Source: Pardosa pseudoannulata (taxonomy: Eukaryota; Arthropoda; Arachnida; Araneae; Lycosidae). From it: a stretch of 64,000 bases of DNA. Under the pieces are notes generated by a model that saw only the letters and a program-made list of their open reading frames with translations, was not told where the DNA came from and did no database searches. The translations under genes were made by a program, and so were the position numbers. The DNA is taken from contig CM063504.1 in the NCBI GenBank assembly GCA_032207245.1, forward strand, positions 23,533,491 to 23,597,490, read 5' to 3'. Shown here one piece after another: positions 39,626-54,659 of the stretch (position 1 is the first letter of the stretch; each line of letters begins with the position of its first letter).

Positions 39626-40179
39626 AAATAAAAGTAAATTCTATAGATTCATTACTGTAACATTAAAGGTGTGGTACGCATTTTACTAATAAGCGTGAAT
39701 AAACCAATAAAACTATTTTAATTTTCTTTCAAATCAATACCTGCTTTTCTTTATTCTAAATTGAAGATAAAAATATAATAATACTTATTTTAGCATTATT
39801 AAATATAAAAATAATCCACAGACATATCCTTGAACGAATATGCATTCACGCAGACATTCTGACCATTTAATGGATACAATAAACACTTTATGTTGTCATA
39901 AAAGTATATCTTGTCCTTGAAAGGAAAGCTCGTACGAGTTCTGATAAAACGTGTTTATGTGATTAGGACATCAAAAAATATTGCACTCACTATTGCTACA
40001 CTCAATTATGAGTCATTTTAAACTCCTTAATTAGTTAATAAAAGTTATTACTTAATTATTAGTTAATAACCCTTCACTTGCAAGCAATGAGTTTGTAAAT
40101 CGATGGTATTTAATAATAAAAATTTAAGTTATTCATTTGAATTTTAGAAAGTTTAATGTGAATTTAAAAGTTATACTGT
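39626..40179. other. AT-rich DNA, no feature seen
   Basis: No supported feature. Confidence 0.5.
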
Positions 40180-40215
40180 TTTATAAGAAAGATTCTTATG
40201 ATATTTCAGGCATTG

Positions 40216-40734
40216 TACAGTCTGTTCCATAAGAGCGTGTCGTCTATTTCTCTGAAAATACAAACGAATTAGTTAAAAATACATTTGTACCGTGTAATAT
40301 ACATATTAAACTGAAATGCATTTCACCTAATAAGTCGTCCAGTCCCCATTATTATCTATTATGCAAGAATCACTTTATCATTCGATTTTGACGTTGAGCG
40401 GCTTTTACCCCTTCCCGGTTGGTCGTCAACATTTTGTACCGCTTTATAACGTACTACCCACTTCCTGACGAACGACTCCGATTTTCTCATGTACCGGGCT
40501 GCACCTGCACAAGACATTTTTGGTCTTTTTGGATGATTACACAGAAACACTGCCTCAAAACGGCTCGCATACGCGGCACTCATTTTGGAATTGTTCATTT
40601 AATCACAACGAAACAAACTGAATAAAGAATATAATTATAAAGCATTCTTTTCTAATGTTTGAAGAACATGTGCAATTAAGCTTGCTATCTATTGACGAAG
40701 TTATGAGCGACACGCTCATATGGAAGGGACTGTA
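40216..40734 (-). mobile_element. Internally deleted Tc1-like element
   Basis: TA flanks (40216-40217 and 40733-40734) enclose 515 bp whose ends are inverted repeats of about 25 bp: left CAGTCTGTTCCATAAGAGCG, right (minus strand) CAGTCCCTTCCATATGAGCG, both then TGTCG, with three mismatches. Tc1-like elements insert at TA and are about 1.6 kb when complete, so most of the transposase has been lost. A further 265 bp (40735-40999) lies between its right end and the point where the host repeat resumes, ending in GACTGTA. Confidence 0.85.
40359..40598 (-). pseudogene. Tc1-like transposase N-terminal fragment
   Basis: A 79-residue frame starts near the usual Tc1 start and carries the first DNA-binding helix-turn-helix (AARYMRKSESFVRKWVVRYK) and the following linker VDDQPGRGKSRSTSK. 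It then runs into a stop. The second DNA-binding half and the whole DDE domain are deleted. Confidence 0.85.
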
Positions 40735-41145
40735 TATTCAAAGGCTTCAAAGGTGATGTGGCAACTGGACCATATGGGCCGAGCCCTTCAATCCAGAGGC
40801 TTCTGTCAGTAAGCACAAAAATGACAACGAGCGAAAAATAAACACATAAAAGAGCAAAGAGATAGAAGGGTGGATTCGTGAGTTCATAACACAAAACTAA
40901 AGAGTAGAGAGTTTAGGGATAGAAAAACATAAAATATTTTTGTGGCCAGTGTCATCCGTACGAAAAAAGCCGAAAATGTAGAATAATAGTAAGAGACTGT
41001 ATATGACCTTCAATGCATATATGTATATAGTTCTTGTGAGAATAGAGTGGTATAGAAATTTAAAAACTATTCAGAAAAATACTAATCAAGAGCCAACATT
41101 AAATTTCTATATATAAAGGAAAATAGCATTTTTATTGCAGTACTT

Positions 41146-41856
41146 GTTCAGCAAATTAAGTTTTAAAATACTCGGTGATTTTAAATCATTGCTGTTATTG
41201 TAATACTCATATAGAAATAAAATAGAAGTTATAAATATGACGTGTGATGAACAATAGGTATACTTTACAATTTCTTTAACTTCACTCAGTGATCACAAAG
41301 AGAATCTTTAAATATTAAGATATATTTTAATCTAGTATTGTGTTTTTACCCTAAACACAAAAATATACATTATGGTGCAATGCAGAATAAAAAGTATTTC
41401 ATGTGAGTTACAGTTATACGGCAATGTCTCTTCGTGTAAAACCAATACTGATAGAACATAAAACTATGATACTTTATAATAAAATAAATACAATGCTACA
41501 AAATGGAGTTTCTAAAAGATCTTCCTTTCATTTAATATTTTGAAACATTCAATATACTTAAAAAGCTGTTTTGACTTCATGTAAACAAATATGATATTAG
41601 AAATATTTCCAAACCTATAAAAATGTAACATTTTACCTGAAGAATTTTGTTCGATGAAGAAAAAGAAAACAAGAGTTTATAAATAAAAGCACTGACAATA
41701 AAAGGTAACTGTCACTGAGAAAAAAAATCTCTTCTTTTAAAAACACTTTTCAGAACGCGGCTTTCTGTTTTTGCAACCGAAACATACGAGTTTCTTGATC
41801 CTTTAAAAGATATTTTTAGCTCAGTGACATCTTATCTTAAAAGAAAGTTATAAAAA
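41146..41856. other. AT-rich DNA, no feature seen
   Basis: No supported feature. Confidence 0.5.
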
Positions 41857-42030
41857 AAGATTCTTATGATATTTCAGGCATTGTACATGACCTTCCATGC
41901 ACAGATGTATACAGTTCTTGTGTGAATAGAATAGCAGAAAAATTTTAAAACTATTGGGATAAATACTAATCGAAAGCCAATATTAAATTTATCTATATAA
42001 AGGAAAATAATATTTTGTCTTAAGTGCAAG
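41857..42030. repeat. Dispersed repeat, empty-site copy
   Basis: GATTCTTATGATATTTCAGG runs directly through CATTGTACATGACCTTCC, so this copy keeps the uninterrupted TA target that is occupied at 40216. Confidence 0.85.
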
Positions 42031-45000
42031 ATTGAACCTTTGAGTCTGGTCTATCTTATACATCTGATTAACTATCTGATTGCTCAATTTGTAAACCGAG
42101 ATTTCTTTAAAAATTGCGTTTTTTTTTGTTGCATAGTTTAAGTATATATATAAATTGGAGAATTGAAATACTAATTTTTTTCTAGAAAAGATTTTTTATA
42201 TTGACTTTTATCATGAGAAACTAAGCTTTCATAAAAACTAATTTCAGATGTTACCACATAAAAAATTTATTTTTTTATAAATTTCAATTGAAATACAGTT
42301 AATTCCTATTTATAACATACTATCTATAATTCTATTATCTAATATAACTATAGTTCTTGTCATATAATTCTATTTATTACCTCATTAAATGTCTAATACT
42401 GTATATAATTTATTTCACTGGTTAAACGGTGAAAAGGTGGAATGTTCTTCATGATAAAGGAAGAAAACCACATGCCCGCGAAAATTTTGCTACATTTTAA
42501 TTGCCCGTGGAAATCGCGGGATGAGCAGTCAGAGTATTACATCAATGGTTTTTAAAAAAATATTGCTATTCTAGGTATTGACCACAGCCATTAAGGCACA
42601 AAAGTGTACACATTTTGTCGGAATGTTAAAGCAATGAAAAAAAATTAGGAGTGATAAATTTACTAATCGAGAGCCTACCTTATACATCACTATGTAATGA
42701 AAATAATACCTATATTCTCTAAAATAATGATATACATTTATTATCCATTGTAAGGACTGAAACATGAATCCGGCTTCTTTCTCACATACTTGGTTAAATA
42801 AACGATTTTTACACAATCTATAAAATGCTAATTAACAGTCTTGCGTATTAGATAAAAATCAAAAAGTCATTTAGGGAATTGTAATACTTAAAATGGTTTC
42901 CTGGATTTGGTAATTTGTTCAGCATGATCCAATTACGTAAAATTAAATGAGTTTCCAGACTGGTTAGAATAGCTGAGGGGAGGGCTTTAAATGCACGTGC
43001 AGTTAGAAAAATTAAATATTAAAAACTAAGTATTGGAAAATAAATTGCATATTACCGTTTTAAATATTTAATAATGGTATTTCAAAACATTACTGGTATT
43101 AAAGAGACAAAAATAGAACCCAAACAGATTGCTTTATGTCTGCATTAACTTCCTCGAAAAATTTGAGACATTAAACATTTTTGAATCTTGTATTATCGCA
43201 AATATGTATTAATATAAGTTTTCAAAGAAGTTATTTTATCCCTTACCCAATCAATCTTCACTGCGTTGAATCCCATCAAGATAAGGCTATAACGCATACT
43301 TCGAAGGCTACTGCTGTGTTTGAACAAAAAGTAATTCAACTAGAATTGAAACTATAGTCCATTTAAATACAATTCAGTTCCTCTGACGTGTCTTCTATGG
43401 ATAATGTGCATTTGGACTTATAAAACAACCACATTTTAAGCGGAATTCTAAAACATTGGATGGATTATGGAAGATAATGAAAGAGAATAGAAATAAAACC
43501 AATCTTGCTGTTTTAATAAATGCTCTTTTATCTTGGAAAAGAAGGTGTAATATGACAGTTCAACAAAAATGATATCAGACTAAACGGATTAAGAAATAAA
43601 ATCCTTATTTTTGTTTATATATTTAATATGTGTGATACATCAAAACTATTAGCCCTAAAATATCTACCTATAATTCTCCATTTTTTTCTTCTTATTTTTA
43701 ATACCTAATTTCCCAACCTTAAATTGACAATTAAATTAGTATTTTTGAACCCGTCAAAAACACTCCTTACCCGTCTCTCAAAAATAACGCTGGAATAACT
43801 GCTAATTTTTTATCCCCTGGCCACATTTTTCAGTTGTCTCATTAAGATGGCTTTCGCTTCTCCAGTAACTAAATTGCTGCCGGAGTGGTTTTCGAGTTAG
43901 CTTAAATGATCAAGAGGCACTCTTGCCTCCCCAAAATCACTGAAAAATCTTTTGTCTCATGGGAATAAAATCACATGATTCTCCCTCTTAGGTTCAAAAT
44001 CGAGAGAAATGTTTTATTCTTATATCATTCATTCTTATAGCTGTTGTACTATTCAGTCTGGTGACTTGTGCGACTTAAATCCCAATAAATGTTTACAACG
44101 CTGGACTTTCTTTTCTGGTGACGTCATGACTGCACTGCGATTCAGAGTTCTTATTGCCCAGCAAGCCCAGACAATAATAGGGGCTATAGGGAGTTATATG
44201 TGGTATATATTTTGCTGGTTTAATTTAAATATATAATTGCAAAATCGTTACTAAACTGCGTGAATACTCTGTATAAAGCTATCCATCGGTACAGGCTTAT
44301 GTGGAAACTCCATGATAAAACCTACAGAGTAAGTCATATTATTTTTACTTCGTTCTTCTCAAACTACAAATGATAAATGTTACCTCGTTATAAGCAACTC
44401 AAAATTATTACAAAACAGAATAATTCATATCTTCATAGATAGATAAGAAATACTAAATCTGCTAATATGAACTCAAGTGTTGAAGTCTTGCAAATGAACT
44501 GAGTACTGCAAATACTTCGAAAGTTTTTACTAATGTGTCCATTTAAAATAAAAAATAAAGAAATGATAAATAATTTGTAAAAGTATATATTTATGTTATG
44601 CGTATTTTTAAGTCACGTCCATCAAATAGGTTATTAACAGCTTTAGGTTTTAAACAGTTGAATTAAACAAAGAAAACATATCCGTCTCTAACACATCAGG
44701 TAACAAGTAGTTAATCAATTTCCGAAAACAAGTGCATTTTTAACACCAGCGAGTTAAACAGTCTGAAATAAACAATTACAAAATTTAATTGATTTTCTCG
44801 AAACTAATGCCATTCGCTTCTTGAAAAATTCAGTATTCGAAACAGAATTAAGGAACTTAAATTTTCTCAGTCGATGCAAATAAAGTAACAGACCAAAATA
44901 ATTACCATGCATTGAATTCTTTTTATGCGTAAGTTTTACCGAATATCTTGATTAATTAAGGTACTTACAGTTAATCCCTTACATTTAATTTAGGACTAAT

Positions 45001-46538
45001 TTACTCTTAGTATTGGTTTGCTTAACCAAAGTTCTAAAATTAGTTTCATTCTTCTCTCTGCGTTCGCCCACAAATTGTTTTCCCTAATTAAAAACTGTCG
45101 ATATTCCCCATTAAGATATTTTTTCCTACATTATACAACAATTGTTCTAGCACATGTCTAGAATTATTTCTAGACTATCATCATAATTTTATATCAAGAT
45201 GTAAAATTTTCTTTTATTAGATTTTCTTAGCATAAATTATCTTCAATATTAATAATTTTTGGTGAAATTGATTTTAACTTAAGATATATTTTACATTAAA
45301 TATATTTAGTATAAGGTATTTTAATCCAAATTAGAGTTTATATAATCTAGATCATTTCTTCTAAAACTTTTTTTCTTCTCGGCATACCTGGCATACGACA
45401 GTAACATCGGTTTAGGAACCAAATAGGTAGAGGATAATATGCATATCGACACAAAGGACAATTCTTAGCAACTTTCAGCAATCGAGTAACGGCGAGGAAA
45501 GACAAAAGTTAAACTTGAATTTTCACGTTTTCTTTAACATATTTTTATTAGAAATGTTCTTAATTTTTACCACAGCAACCCTGAGTACCACGTCACTCAG
45601 TTTGAGAACCGTCAGTCTAGATCGCCATAGATTACTTCATTAATAGGCATACTTCATACGTTAAATATAATGAAAGTAAAAAAATAAGTTACGGTCATTA
45701 TTGGAACTTTCGAAAGATCTATACAGACTGGCTTCTCAGTACAGAATAGGTTCCCGTATGCGTATACTCATATGTGTTATTAGGGTTACTACATTTAGTA
45801 GTTTATCGCTATTTTGGCTACTCCTGGAAATAATCGCCAATTGAAATAAGTATGTAGAATTGGCTCTCAATATCCTTGGGATGCGACGAAAACTTATAAT
45901 GTAGGATAGACTCCCTAATACCAATCAGACATAGGATTTATTTATACTTTGTTTTTTTGTCGTGTAATTTATATACGTAATAATATTTTAATTGTTCGAT
46001 ATATAAAATGTAAAAAGCATAATTTAATGCAGTTAAACCATAATCTTTGATAAATATATTATACACAGTATTACAAAAAATAAATAAAAAAATAAGTTTC
46101 ATGCTATAATTAGTAATTCTGTTTTCTTACACAACTTTGTTCACTTTTCTTTTTAAATAAAAAAATAAATGCAAGACAAAACATTTTATGTGCTAGGCTA
46201 TTGTTGATTTCTTTAAAAATAATTTTTTATTTTCACTGCTGACTGAAGAATGCACTTATCATAATGAATGACATGCTACAAATCATCAACAGTCAAAATA
46301 CATTAAACACATGTTTGAAATCAAAGCGATCGTAGCTATTCAGAGTCAAAAAGCAACAATACACAGGCTACTATACGTTCATAGAAATTATTGCCAAGTG
46401 AAAAAATGTGCAAAACACGACGACTTTCATAGTCAGCCTATTCCAGATTAGGCTTTTGCATCTCTACAGCCATATGTTATCTTACGAGAGGGTAGAATTT
46501 AATTTTAAAGATCAAATTGCCTTCACTTGGCTGGCATG

Positions 46539-46539
<1 letters not shown>
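42031..46539. other. AT-rich DNA, no gene recognised
   Basis: Frames at 42571-42816 and 44009-44236 have no recognisable domain. At 45575-45615 GTTTGAGAACCGT resembles a hAT end without a convincing partner. Nothing else could be supported. Confidence 0.4.

Positions 46540-46586
<47 letters not shown>
46540..46586. repeat. (TA)n microsatellite
   Basis: Short pure TA run. Confidence 0.95.
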
Positions 46587-46588
<2 letters not shown>

Positions 46589-46589
46589 C

Positions 46590-47942
<1,353 letters not shown>

Positions 47943-48008
47943 AACGTATTACGAATAATATTTTATGAACATAGCATTCATTAGTTTAATTAGTTCATAT
48001 TTAGTTAT

Positions 48009-48039
<31 letters not shown>

Positions 48040-48042
48040 ACT
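48009..48042. repeat. Short (TA)n tract
   Basis: TA run with one TTA interruption. Confidence 0.85.
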
Positions 48043-48044
48043 AA

Positions 48045-50260
48045 AATATACATCTATTATACCGACTATATTATAATTCTTCTTGATATTTGCCACCGCG
48101 CCCTTGGTAGAAGAGTCATTCAATATCAGAAATGCAAATCTAAATAGCCATATATTACTTCAACAGTAGATTTATACCATAACCTAAGTATGTTAGTATA
48201 GTTATACACTTAACTTTCGTTTTAAATATCTTATGCATTTATAACGTATCTAACTTGAGGGTAGAATTTAAGTTTATGGAGCCAGTTGATTCCTTGGCGA
48301 CTTTTGGAAAAGATCCCTACCTGGTTTCGCAGCGTATTATTACATAATCGTTGAGAAATTTTGCAAAAGTAAATAAAAAAAACGAGGTGTAATAATAATA
48401 ACATAACTTAATAAAGTTGAAGTGATCACATGAATCAACACAAAATTATCAGATAATATAAGTTTTTAACTGGAACCACAAATAAAGCAATATTTTAATA
48501 ATAAAAAAAATCTCAAGGTAGGATAACTGTAAGAGTTCTCAAGAAAACGTTTATATTTCGGCGATTATTTTCAATTATAGGTGATGTTTCCATTTACTTT
48601 TAATTTCCATACATCAAATATAATAAATTTAAAATATGTAGTATACATTTTACAATAAGTACTGTATAAGCTACCATAAATGATTTCCAAAGTAACCTCT
48701 ATTAATATTTCTCAAGGGGAAGAAAATGGAAAACAGCGAATGTGGGAAATGTATATAAAACTTCAGGTTTGTTTCCGGATGCGCAAATACTAAAAATGTG
48801 GGAACAATGAATGCAAGAAAATAGCATGGGCTCTATGGAGAACAAATCATTCGAAAATCATAATTAAACGATCGATACTGAAAAATAAATAATGCAAAAA
48901 AGATATATCAAGATCTTACTGTACTTAAACGATATATTTCTTATTAAATACATTTATCCTAATTTTGCTCTAATTAAGAAAAATTTTCCTCTTTGAATAA
49001 TAGTAACAAGGGATCTAATTAGAAATGAAGATTAAGCAAAAACTATAAAATGTTTACAAATCCTCCAGGAAATATAAAAAAACAATCTTAAATGTAATAT
49101 TGGAGGGGGCTTAACTTAATTTATAAACATTTTTAGCTTTTATCTCAATTCTACGCTTTTGGGTTACAATATATTTTTTACGTATAATATTTTAACTATT
49201 CTACTTTTCTCTATTTCCTAGAATATATAAAATTTTTTATGCGCTTATCTTTCGAAAACTTTCATTCCAGAGAAATCCTTTCCCTTATTTTATCCATTCA
49301 CATAAACAAAAAAAAAAAAGGCAAATTCAGCCGAAATACTAAAATAAAAATATGGAAAGAAAAATGAGAATGGCTTTATGTTTGATTTTTTTTTTCTCTG
49401 ACGATATGGCAAATAAAAGTATTGCAATAATTTGACATATTACAGGAATAAAGTATTCTACTACAAAATCATATCAGCATGTGCATTTTGGTTAAAACTC
49501 AAGCCCTAAGTAAAAAATATTAACCTTTTTTTCGTCAAGATTTTATACCTTAATATGTTTTCTCATGAATATTTTGTGAATTTTTATTCGTATCTTGAAA
49601 ATATTTCCTGGAAACCTAGAAAATAAAATATTTATAATACCATGATTACGTGCCAGGATTTTTTTAAAACTTTTAAATATTTAATATTCGTAACTCTACT
49701 CTTTTACAGATCATATATTACAAACTAGATCCAGTAAAATGTTTACAAAGTAAATCTGTTTGAATTGAGACTTAAATTTTGAAAGAAAGATACTTAATCC
49801 GTTTTATGTAAACTTGTTAAGAAAATTGACTTCTTTACAGTAACAATTTTGATACGAGAGTTCAGTATTCTTTCTTTTGTTCTCGAAACGAAACATGTTT
49901 CCATGAAAGTTATGGGAATGATTATTAAATTTCAATTTAAATTTATAATGCAAAAGAATAGGCTTTTAATCAAGATATTTTCTTTAATTTTGTAATTATA
50001 ACTTCATTCCGTAGAAAGATTGAAATTAAAGTAATTACAGCGAAGAACTCTATCATAAAACCGAACAGTCACTTTAAACTAAAATAGCTGAAATATCTTT
50101 TGTAAATGTTGTAAATTTCAAATATTAAAGATTAGATTGTTTTAAGATAAAGTGCATTAGGGAAATTAACATTACGAAACTGTGCAGTGTCATTTCTCTT
50201 AACTACTAGCCTTATTTAAAATGACAGAGTCGATTAAAGTCATTCTTTTCTATACAGAAT
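48045..50260. other. AT-rich DNA, no feature seen
   Basis: No coding or repeat structure could be supported. Confidence 0.5.
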
Positions 50261-50261
50261 G

Positions 50262-50430
50262 CCGAATGATAACCGAATAAATTCGGCACTGTCTACAATA
50301 CTAGAGTTCATGGAGTACCTACTGTTGGCATGAATATCGAAATGTCGGAAACTATTCAAAAACCGGCTTTAAGCAGTAGTTTCCGGTCTAATTAGTCCTT
50401 CTGTAGTGAAATTGTAGACCGTAGAGCTTC
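50262..50430 (+). mobile_element. tRNA-derived SINE, family 1, diverged
   Basis: Family 1 blocks appear in order on the plus strand: AACTATTCAAAAACCGGCTTT, AAGCAGTAGTTTCCGGTCTA, ATTAGTCCTTCTGTAGTG and GACCGTAGAG. The B-box area (TAGAGTTCATGGAGTACC) is badly damaged. Confidence 0.6.
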
Positions 50431-50531
50431 AAATTTAATGAATCTTTACACGGTATAAATGGAAAAACTTCTGGAGAGTGCAGTGGAGCTTGCTTCTTTA
50501 GCAGCCGCTGTGCACTGACACCAATCACATA

Positions 50532-50636
<105 letters not shown>

Positions 50637-50644
50637 AAGAGAGA

Positions 50645-51240
50645 CAGAGAAATTTCAGATTTGGATGGTTCCTGGATGGTTCTCAGAGGGGTGTAGTGAG
50701 TTGAAATTGCTCTTCCCAGAATGTTACAAATATGCTCTATAAGGCTGAGGTCTGGAGATCTGCTTGGACAAATAATCCAGCGAATATCCTCAATTTTTAG
50801 AAATCCGTTGACAAGAAGAGATAGTTTTATGTGGCTTTGCGTTACAGTTCATTAAAATGACCTCAAAGCCAACTACACCCCTGAAACGGAGAACATAGTG
50901 CTCGAAAACCTCATTCGTATACTTTACAGCAGTCACAGTGCTGTAAGACATGGATTGGTATGCGGCAATATTGGAACGCGATGCTTATCCACACCATTAA
51001 ACTTCCGGCCATATAATGGTCGATTTGAAGGATATTGGAGTGTGGATAGCGGGTCCCTGTTCTCTATGAACTTAAGGCGAAACTTCGGTGGTAAGCCTGA
51101 ACCTGTACTCATCAATGAAGAGGACGGTAGCCTATTGATATATACTCCAATAACTATTCTCTATGCACCATTCTAAACGGACTCGGGTGTCTATAGAAGT
51201 GAGAGGGACGCAAAAAAACAGGTCTTCTTACAAAAAATCC
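50645..51240 (-). pseudogene. Dead Tc1-like transposase, second lineage
   Basis: Across several minus-strand frames, conserved pieces appear in order: a damaged first catalytic block (FIDEYRFRLTTE, about 51095-51130), a WCGISIAFQ-like strand, and a C-terminal SRSPDLSLIEHICNILGRAI with the third acidic residue in SLIEH (about 50690-50765). Stops and frameshifts interrupt every section. It differs in sequence from the Tc1 remains at 28.7-29.5 and 40.2 kb, so at least three Tc1 lineages are represented. Confidence 0.8.
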
Positions 51241-51244
51241 TCTT

Positions 51245-53660
51245 TAATGAAGCCATGACTATCAATACAGATATAGAGAGGTAGAGAAATAAACTTAACC
51301 CCTTGAACTTATGAACGAAGTTAAATTTAATATAATTCAAATTACTCTTTATCTTACAATAAGATGATAAGGGTTCAGAATTAATTTCATATTCTTAAAT
51401 ATTATGAAGATTATTATAATGATGTGTTAAGAACTAGAGATTATAAAAATATTTAAATAAAATAATGAAACAGTCCTGTAGATAATGTCTGGTTTCTCAG
51501 TTATTTCTTTATCGTCCAATCCTGTATTATATTGTTTTAAAAATGCTTGAAAAAATTGCGATAGGATACAGTCTGTACAAAATTATTTCTGTTTATGATT
51601 CGTAATTATATTTTACAATTTAATGAAGTAGAATTTTCAGTCAAATTTCTCGCAACTGAAAGTTTACTGCCGCCTTATAACACAACTTTGAATTATTTAT
51701 TTCTATATAAAACTACAGTAAGATTCAGAATGTGTTAAGTTATTGCTACTTTCTAATTTTACAATTCAGGGAAATTCAACTATTGAATATTCATCAAAAT
51801 TTCGCCTTTCTGAAAGTCCACTCTCTCCATAAAACATAAAAGCACATTTAACATATTTATATACTTATAAGTATGTTAAATATATAACTGAAATAGGGTG
51901 CAGGCTGTATCAACTCATTTCATCTGCTTAATCTTTTTATTATTTATAATTCTATGAAATAGAATTGTGGAATTTTTAATTACATTTCTCAAACTAAATA
52001 ATTGCTGTTTCCTTTCAACCCCAAAACAGTTTTAATATATTTATTTCCTTACGAAACTGCAATAAAAACTTACAATAAACATTATAATTAGTGAGAAACG
52101 TATAATCAAAAAATAATGTAGTAGCTAACAACGCTAATATAATTTTTTATTACATGGCGATCTTTCCGAACGTTATCAAAATAAGGAATATTTATTGCAT
52201 ACTTTCAGGCTACTTTTCTTTGCATTTATCTGCAGTACGTTTATCCTTTTGAACGGTTTAATAAGTTAATTTGTAGTTAGATTGATGATTGGTATGGCAA
52301 ATTACAACTAACAATTTACGGCAACTGTCTGTAGTTCATTTTATAGGCTCTGTTGAATACCATTTTATTAACAAAAAAAAACAGGCAAATACAAAATAAA
52401 AATAATTAACCAAACTATAGCTTTTATAAAATGCATATCGTTAATGACTATTAAAATAAATAAAAGCAACGTTTTCAAATTTGGTTTTATTAATGCATGC
52501 AGGGAGTTTTCGAATGAGACTACTTAATTTTTAAACTACCTAACTGGCAGCCATTCTGTTAAGAAAGACAAGTAGTAATCTGAAAGATCGTTGTCAGATT
52601 GTACTTATTGGTATTATTGACAAGAAAATTACAGGGCTGTCTTTATTAGAGTTAATGAATGAATTTATTTATAAAGTAAAAGGTTTTTTCTTATATTTAT
52701 TGTCAAAGGAATCTTGCATTCAATATAAAGATGGAGATATTTATAAGACATATTTAACATACTTCAGATAAGTTATTAAGATATTCAGTTCGTAACTAAT
52801 TATGCCTCTATGGAAATCTAATTTAAATTGAGATATTGGATGCTTTTGGTTTAAAGGAATATGGTATCTTTTCAAAGCATAAAATCTCCATTTTAACAGT
52901 TTTTTTCCATCATAAAGTAAAATTTTCTGCTCATTTAAAAATAATTTTTTACAAGTTTTTTAATAACACTCTAGCGTAAAAAAATTAAGTTAATTTTGTC
53001 ATTTCAAATAGTTTACTTTTCATAACAACATAAAAACTTGCACAAAATGAAAGAAAGAAAAGTAACTAACCCGCAAAATAATTTTTAATATATGTATATT
53101 AGAAACCAAATTTTTATATCTAAATTAAGTAAAAAATTTGCTTTATTAAATCATAAATTAGAAGGTATCTATTGTTTTAAAGGAAAAAGAATTACCTCTT
53201 AAGAAAATGAAAATAAAAAATATCCTTTAGCCTCCTATAAAGTGAAAGGTATTTTCCATATTAATGTAATTAAAATTTAGAGAACAAAGACGATAATTAG
53301 CTCCTACGAGCTATAAAAAAGATTTCTAATTTACAAATTTCAAAAGTTATTTTTCTAGATTCTTAATTTTTACTTAGTGAATATGTGTTTCACTTAGTCA
53401 TATTTTAAAAACATTTTTGCCTTATAAAACAAAACTAAATGATTTTTAAAAAGGTTGACCATTATTAAGGATTAAGGGATATTTTTATAATAAACAAATT
53501 AGGGTTTTTTACTTAATATTAAATCAAAAATAAGCTTCTTTCGTGAAGATTTTGAGCTAAAGACGCTATCTACTCTTAAATATTTAGGCTTTTTCTCAAG
53601 TTTACTATTAAGGTATACTGCCATGATACAGTACAGTAGTGTTTATATGTCATTCAAGGG
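51245..53660. other. AT-rich DNA, no feature seen
   Basis: No supported feature. Confidence 0.5.
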
Positions 53661-53782
53661 ATCGGAGTAAAATGGAGATAAGTTACTTTTTCTACTTCAT
53701 CTTGTAATACAGACATATATTTTTGTCCAACACGTCTGCGAAACTGTAACTCGTTTAGCACAACACATGAAGTACGTGTGGA

Positions 53783-54043
53783 TTAACCCTTTAACTGTCA
53801 AGTTATTTTGATGATTTGGGTACACAATTTGTCAAATTTTTTTATTGCAAAACTCAAATGTTTACTACAAAATAAATTATACTTAGTAGTTAAAAATTTA
53901 TATTTTGAAGTACATGATATATATTCGGGTATAGCAATACGATGCATTAATAAAAAATTGCCCCGAGTAATACTCGGGCGTGACATTTTCGAACACCAAT
54001 GCCGTGCCCGAGATTATCTCGGGCATGACAGTTAAAAGGTTAA
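53783..54043. mobile_element. piggyBac-type MITE, copy 1
   Basis: TTAA flanks (53783-53786, 54040-54043) enclose 253 bp with ends CCCTTTAACTGTCA and, on the other strand, CCTTTTAACTGTCA. Near the right end two perfect hairpins occur: CCCGAGTAATACTCGGG and GCCCGAGATTATCTCGGGC. No transposase. TTAA plus CCYTTTAACTG-type ends fit piggyBac-derived MITEs. Confidence 0.85.
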
Positions 54044-54049
54044 GGCATA

Positions 54050-54300
54050 CCACGGACACGAGTAAATTTGTCCCAGCTTGGTCTCCGTAATTTAGAGTTA
54101 GGGACCAAGTAGAACCTAAGAGGTATCGTTTGAGGACTTGGATGACATTGTAACCACAAACATATTTTATGTGCCCCAGTCACCTTAACGAACACTTAAA
54201 ATCATAGGCCGTCTCCAGCAATGAACCCGCAACATTTTAGTGATAAGATCTTTGCCTTTGCTACTGAGCTACTACATCTCAACGCTGATAAGGGAAGAGT
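54050..54300 (-). mobile_element. tRNA-derived SINE, family 2
   Basis: The minus strand starts GATGTAGTAGCTCAGTAGCA (tRNA-like) and has a damaged B box (GTTGCGGGTTCATTGCTGG). It then reads GTGTTCGTTAAGGTGACTGG, CAATGTCATCCAAGTCCTC and AACGATACCTCTTAGGTTC. Confidence 0.65.
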
Positions 54301-54452
54301 TATAATCGAAATTTTAACAAAGAACTTTCACTGAGTAAAATGGGGATAAGTTACTTTTTCTAATGCATCTGGTAATACAGACATATATATTTTTGTCCAA
54401 CACGTCTGCGAAACTGTAACTCGTTTAGCACAACACATGAAGTACGTGTGGA

Positions 54453-54656
54453 TTAACCCTTTAACTGTCAAGTTATTTTGATGTTTTGGGTACACAATTT
54501 GTCAATTTTTTTTTATTTTGAAGTACATGATATATATTCAGGTATAACAATACGATGCATTAATAAAAAATTACCCCGAGTAATACTCGGGCGTGACATT
54601 TTCGAACAACAATGCTGTGCCCGAGATTATCTCGGGCATGACAGTTTAAAGGTTAA
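54453..54656. mobile_element. piggyBac-type MITE, copy 2 (internally deleted)
   Basis: TTAA flanks (54453-54456, 54653-54656), ends CCCTTTAACTGTCA and CCTTTAAACTGTCA, and both hairpins are retained. The loss lies in the left half, after TTTGTCAATTTTTTT. Confidence 0.85.
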
Positions 54657-54659
54657 GGC

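Larger units (their letters stand above)
40180..41145. repeat. Dispersed repeat, filled copy
   Basis: The sequence ATTCTTATGATATTTCAGGC before the Tc1 insertion and ATGACCTTCAATGC onward after it (to about 41140) are contiguous in the second copy at 41857-42030. The 784 bp between (40218-41001) is absent there. Confidence 0.85.

Noticed and set aside
44009..44236. 75-residue plus-strand frame
   Set aside because: No domain, splice signals or conservation clue.
45575..45615. hAT-like terminal motif (GTTTGAGAACCGT)
   Set aside because: No matching opposite end or 8-bp duplication could be established.
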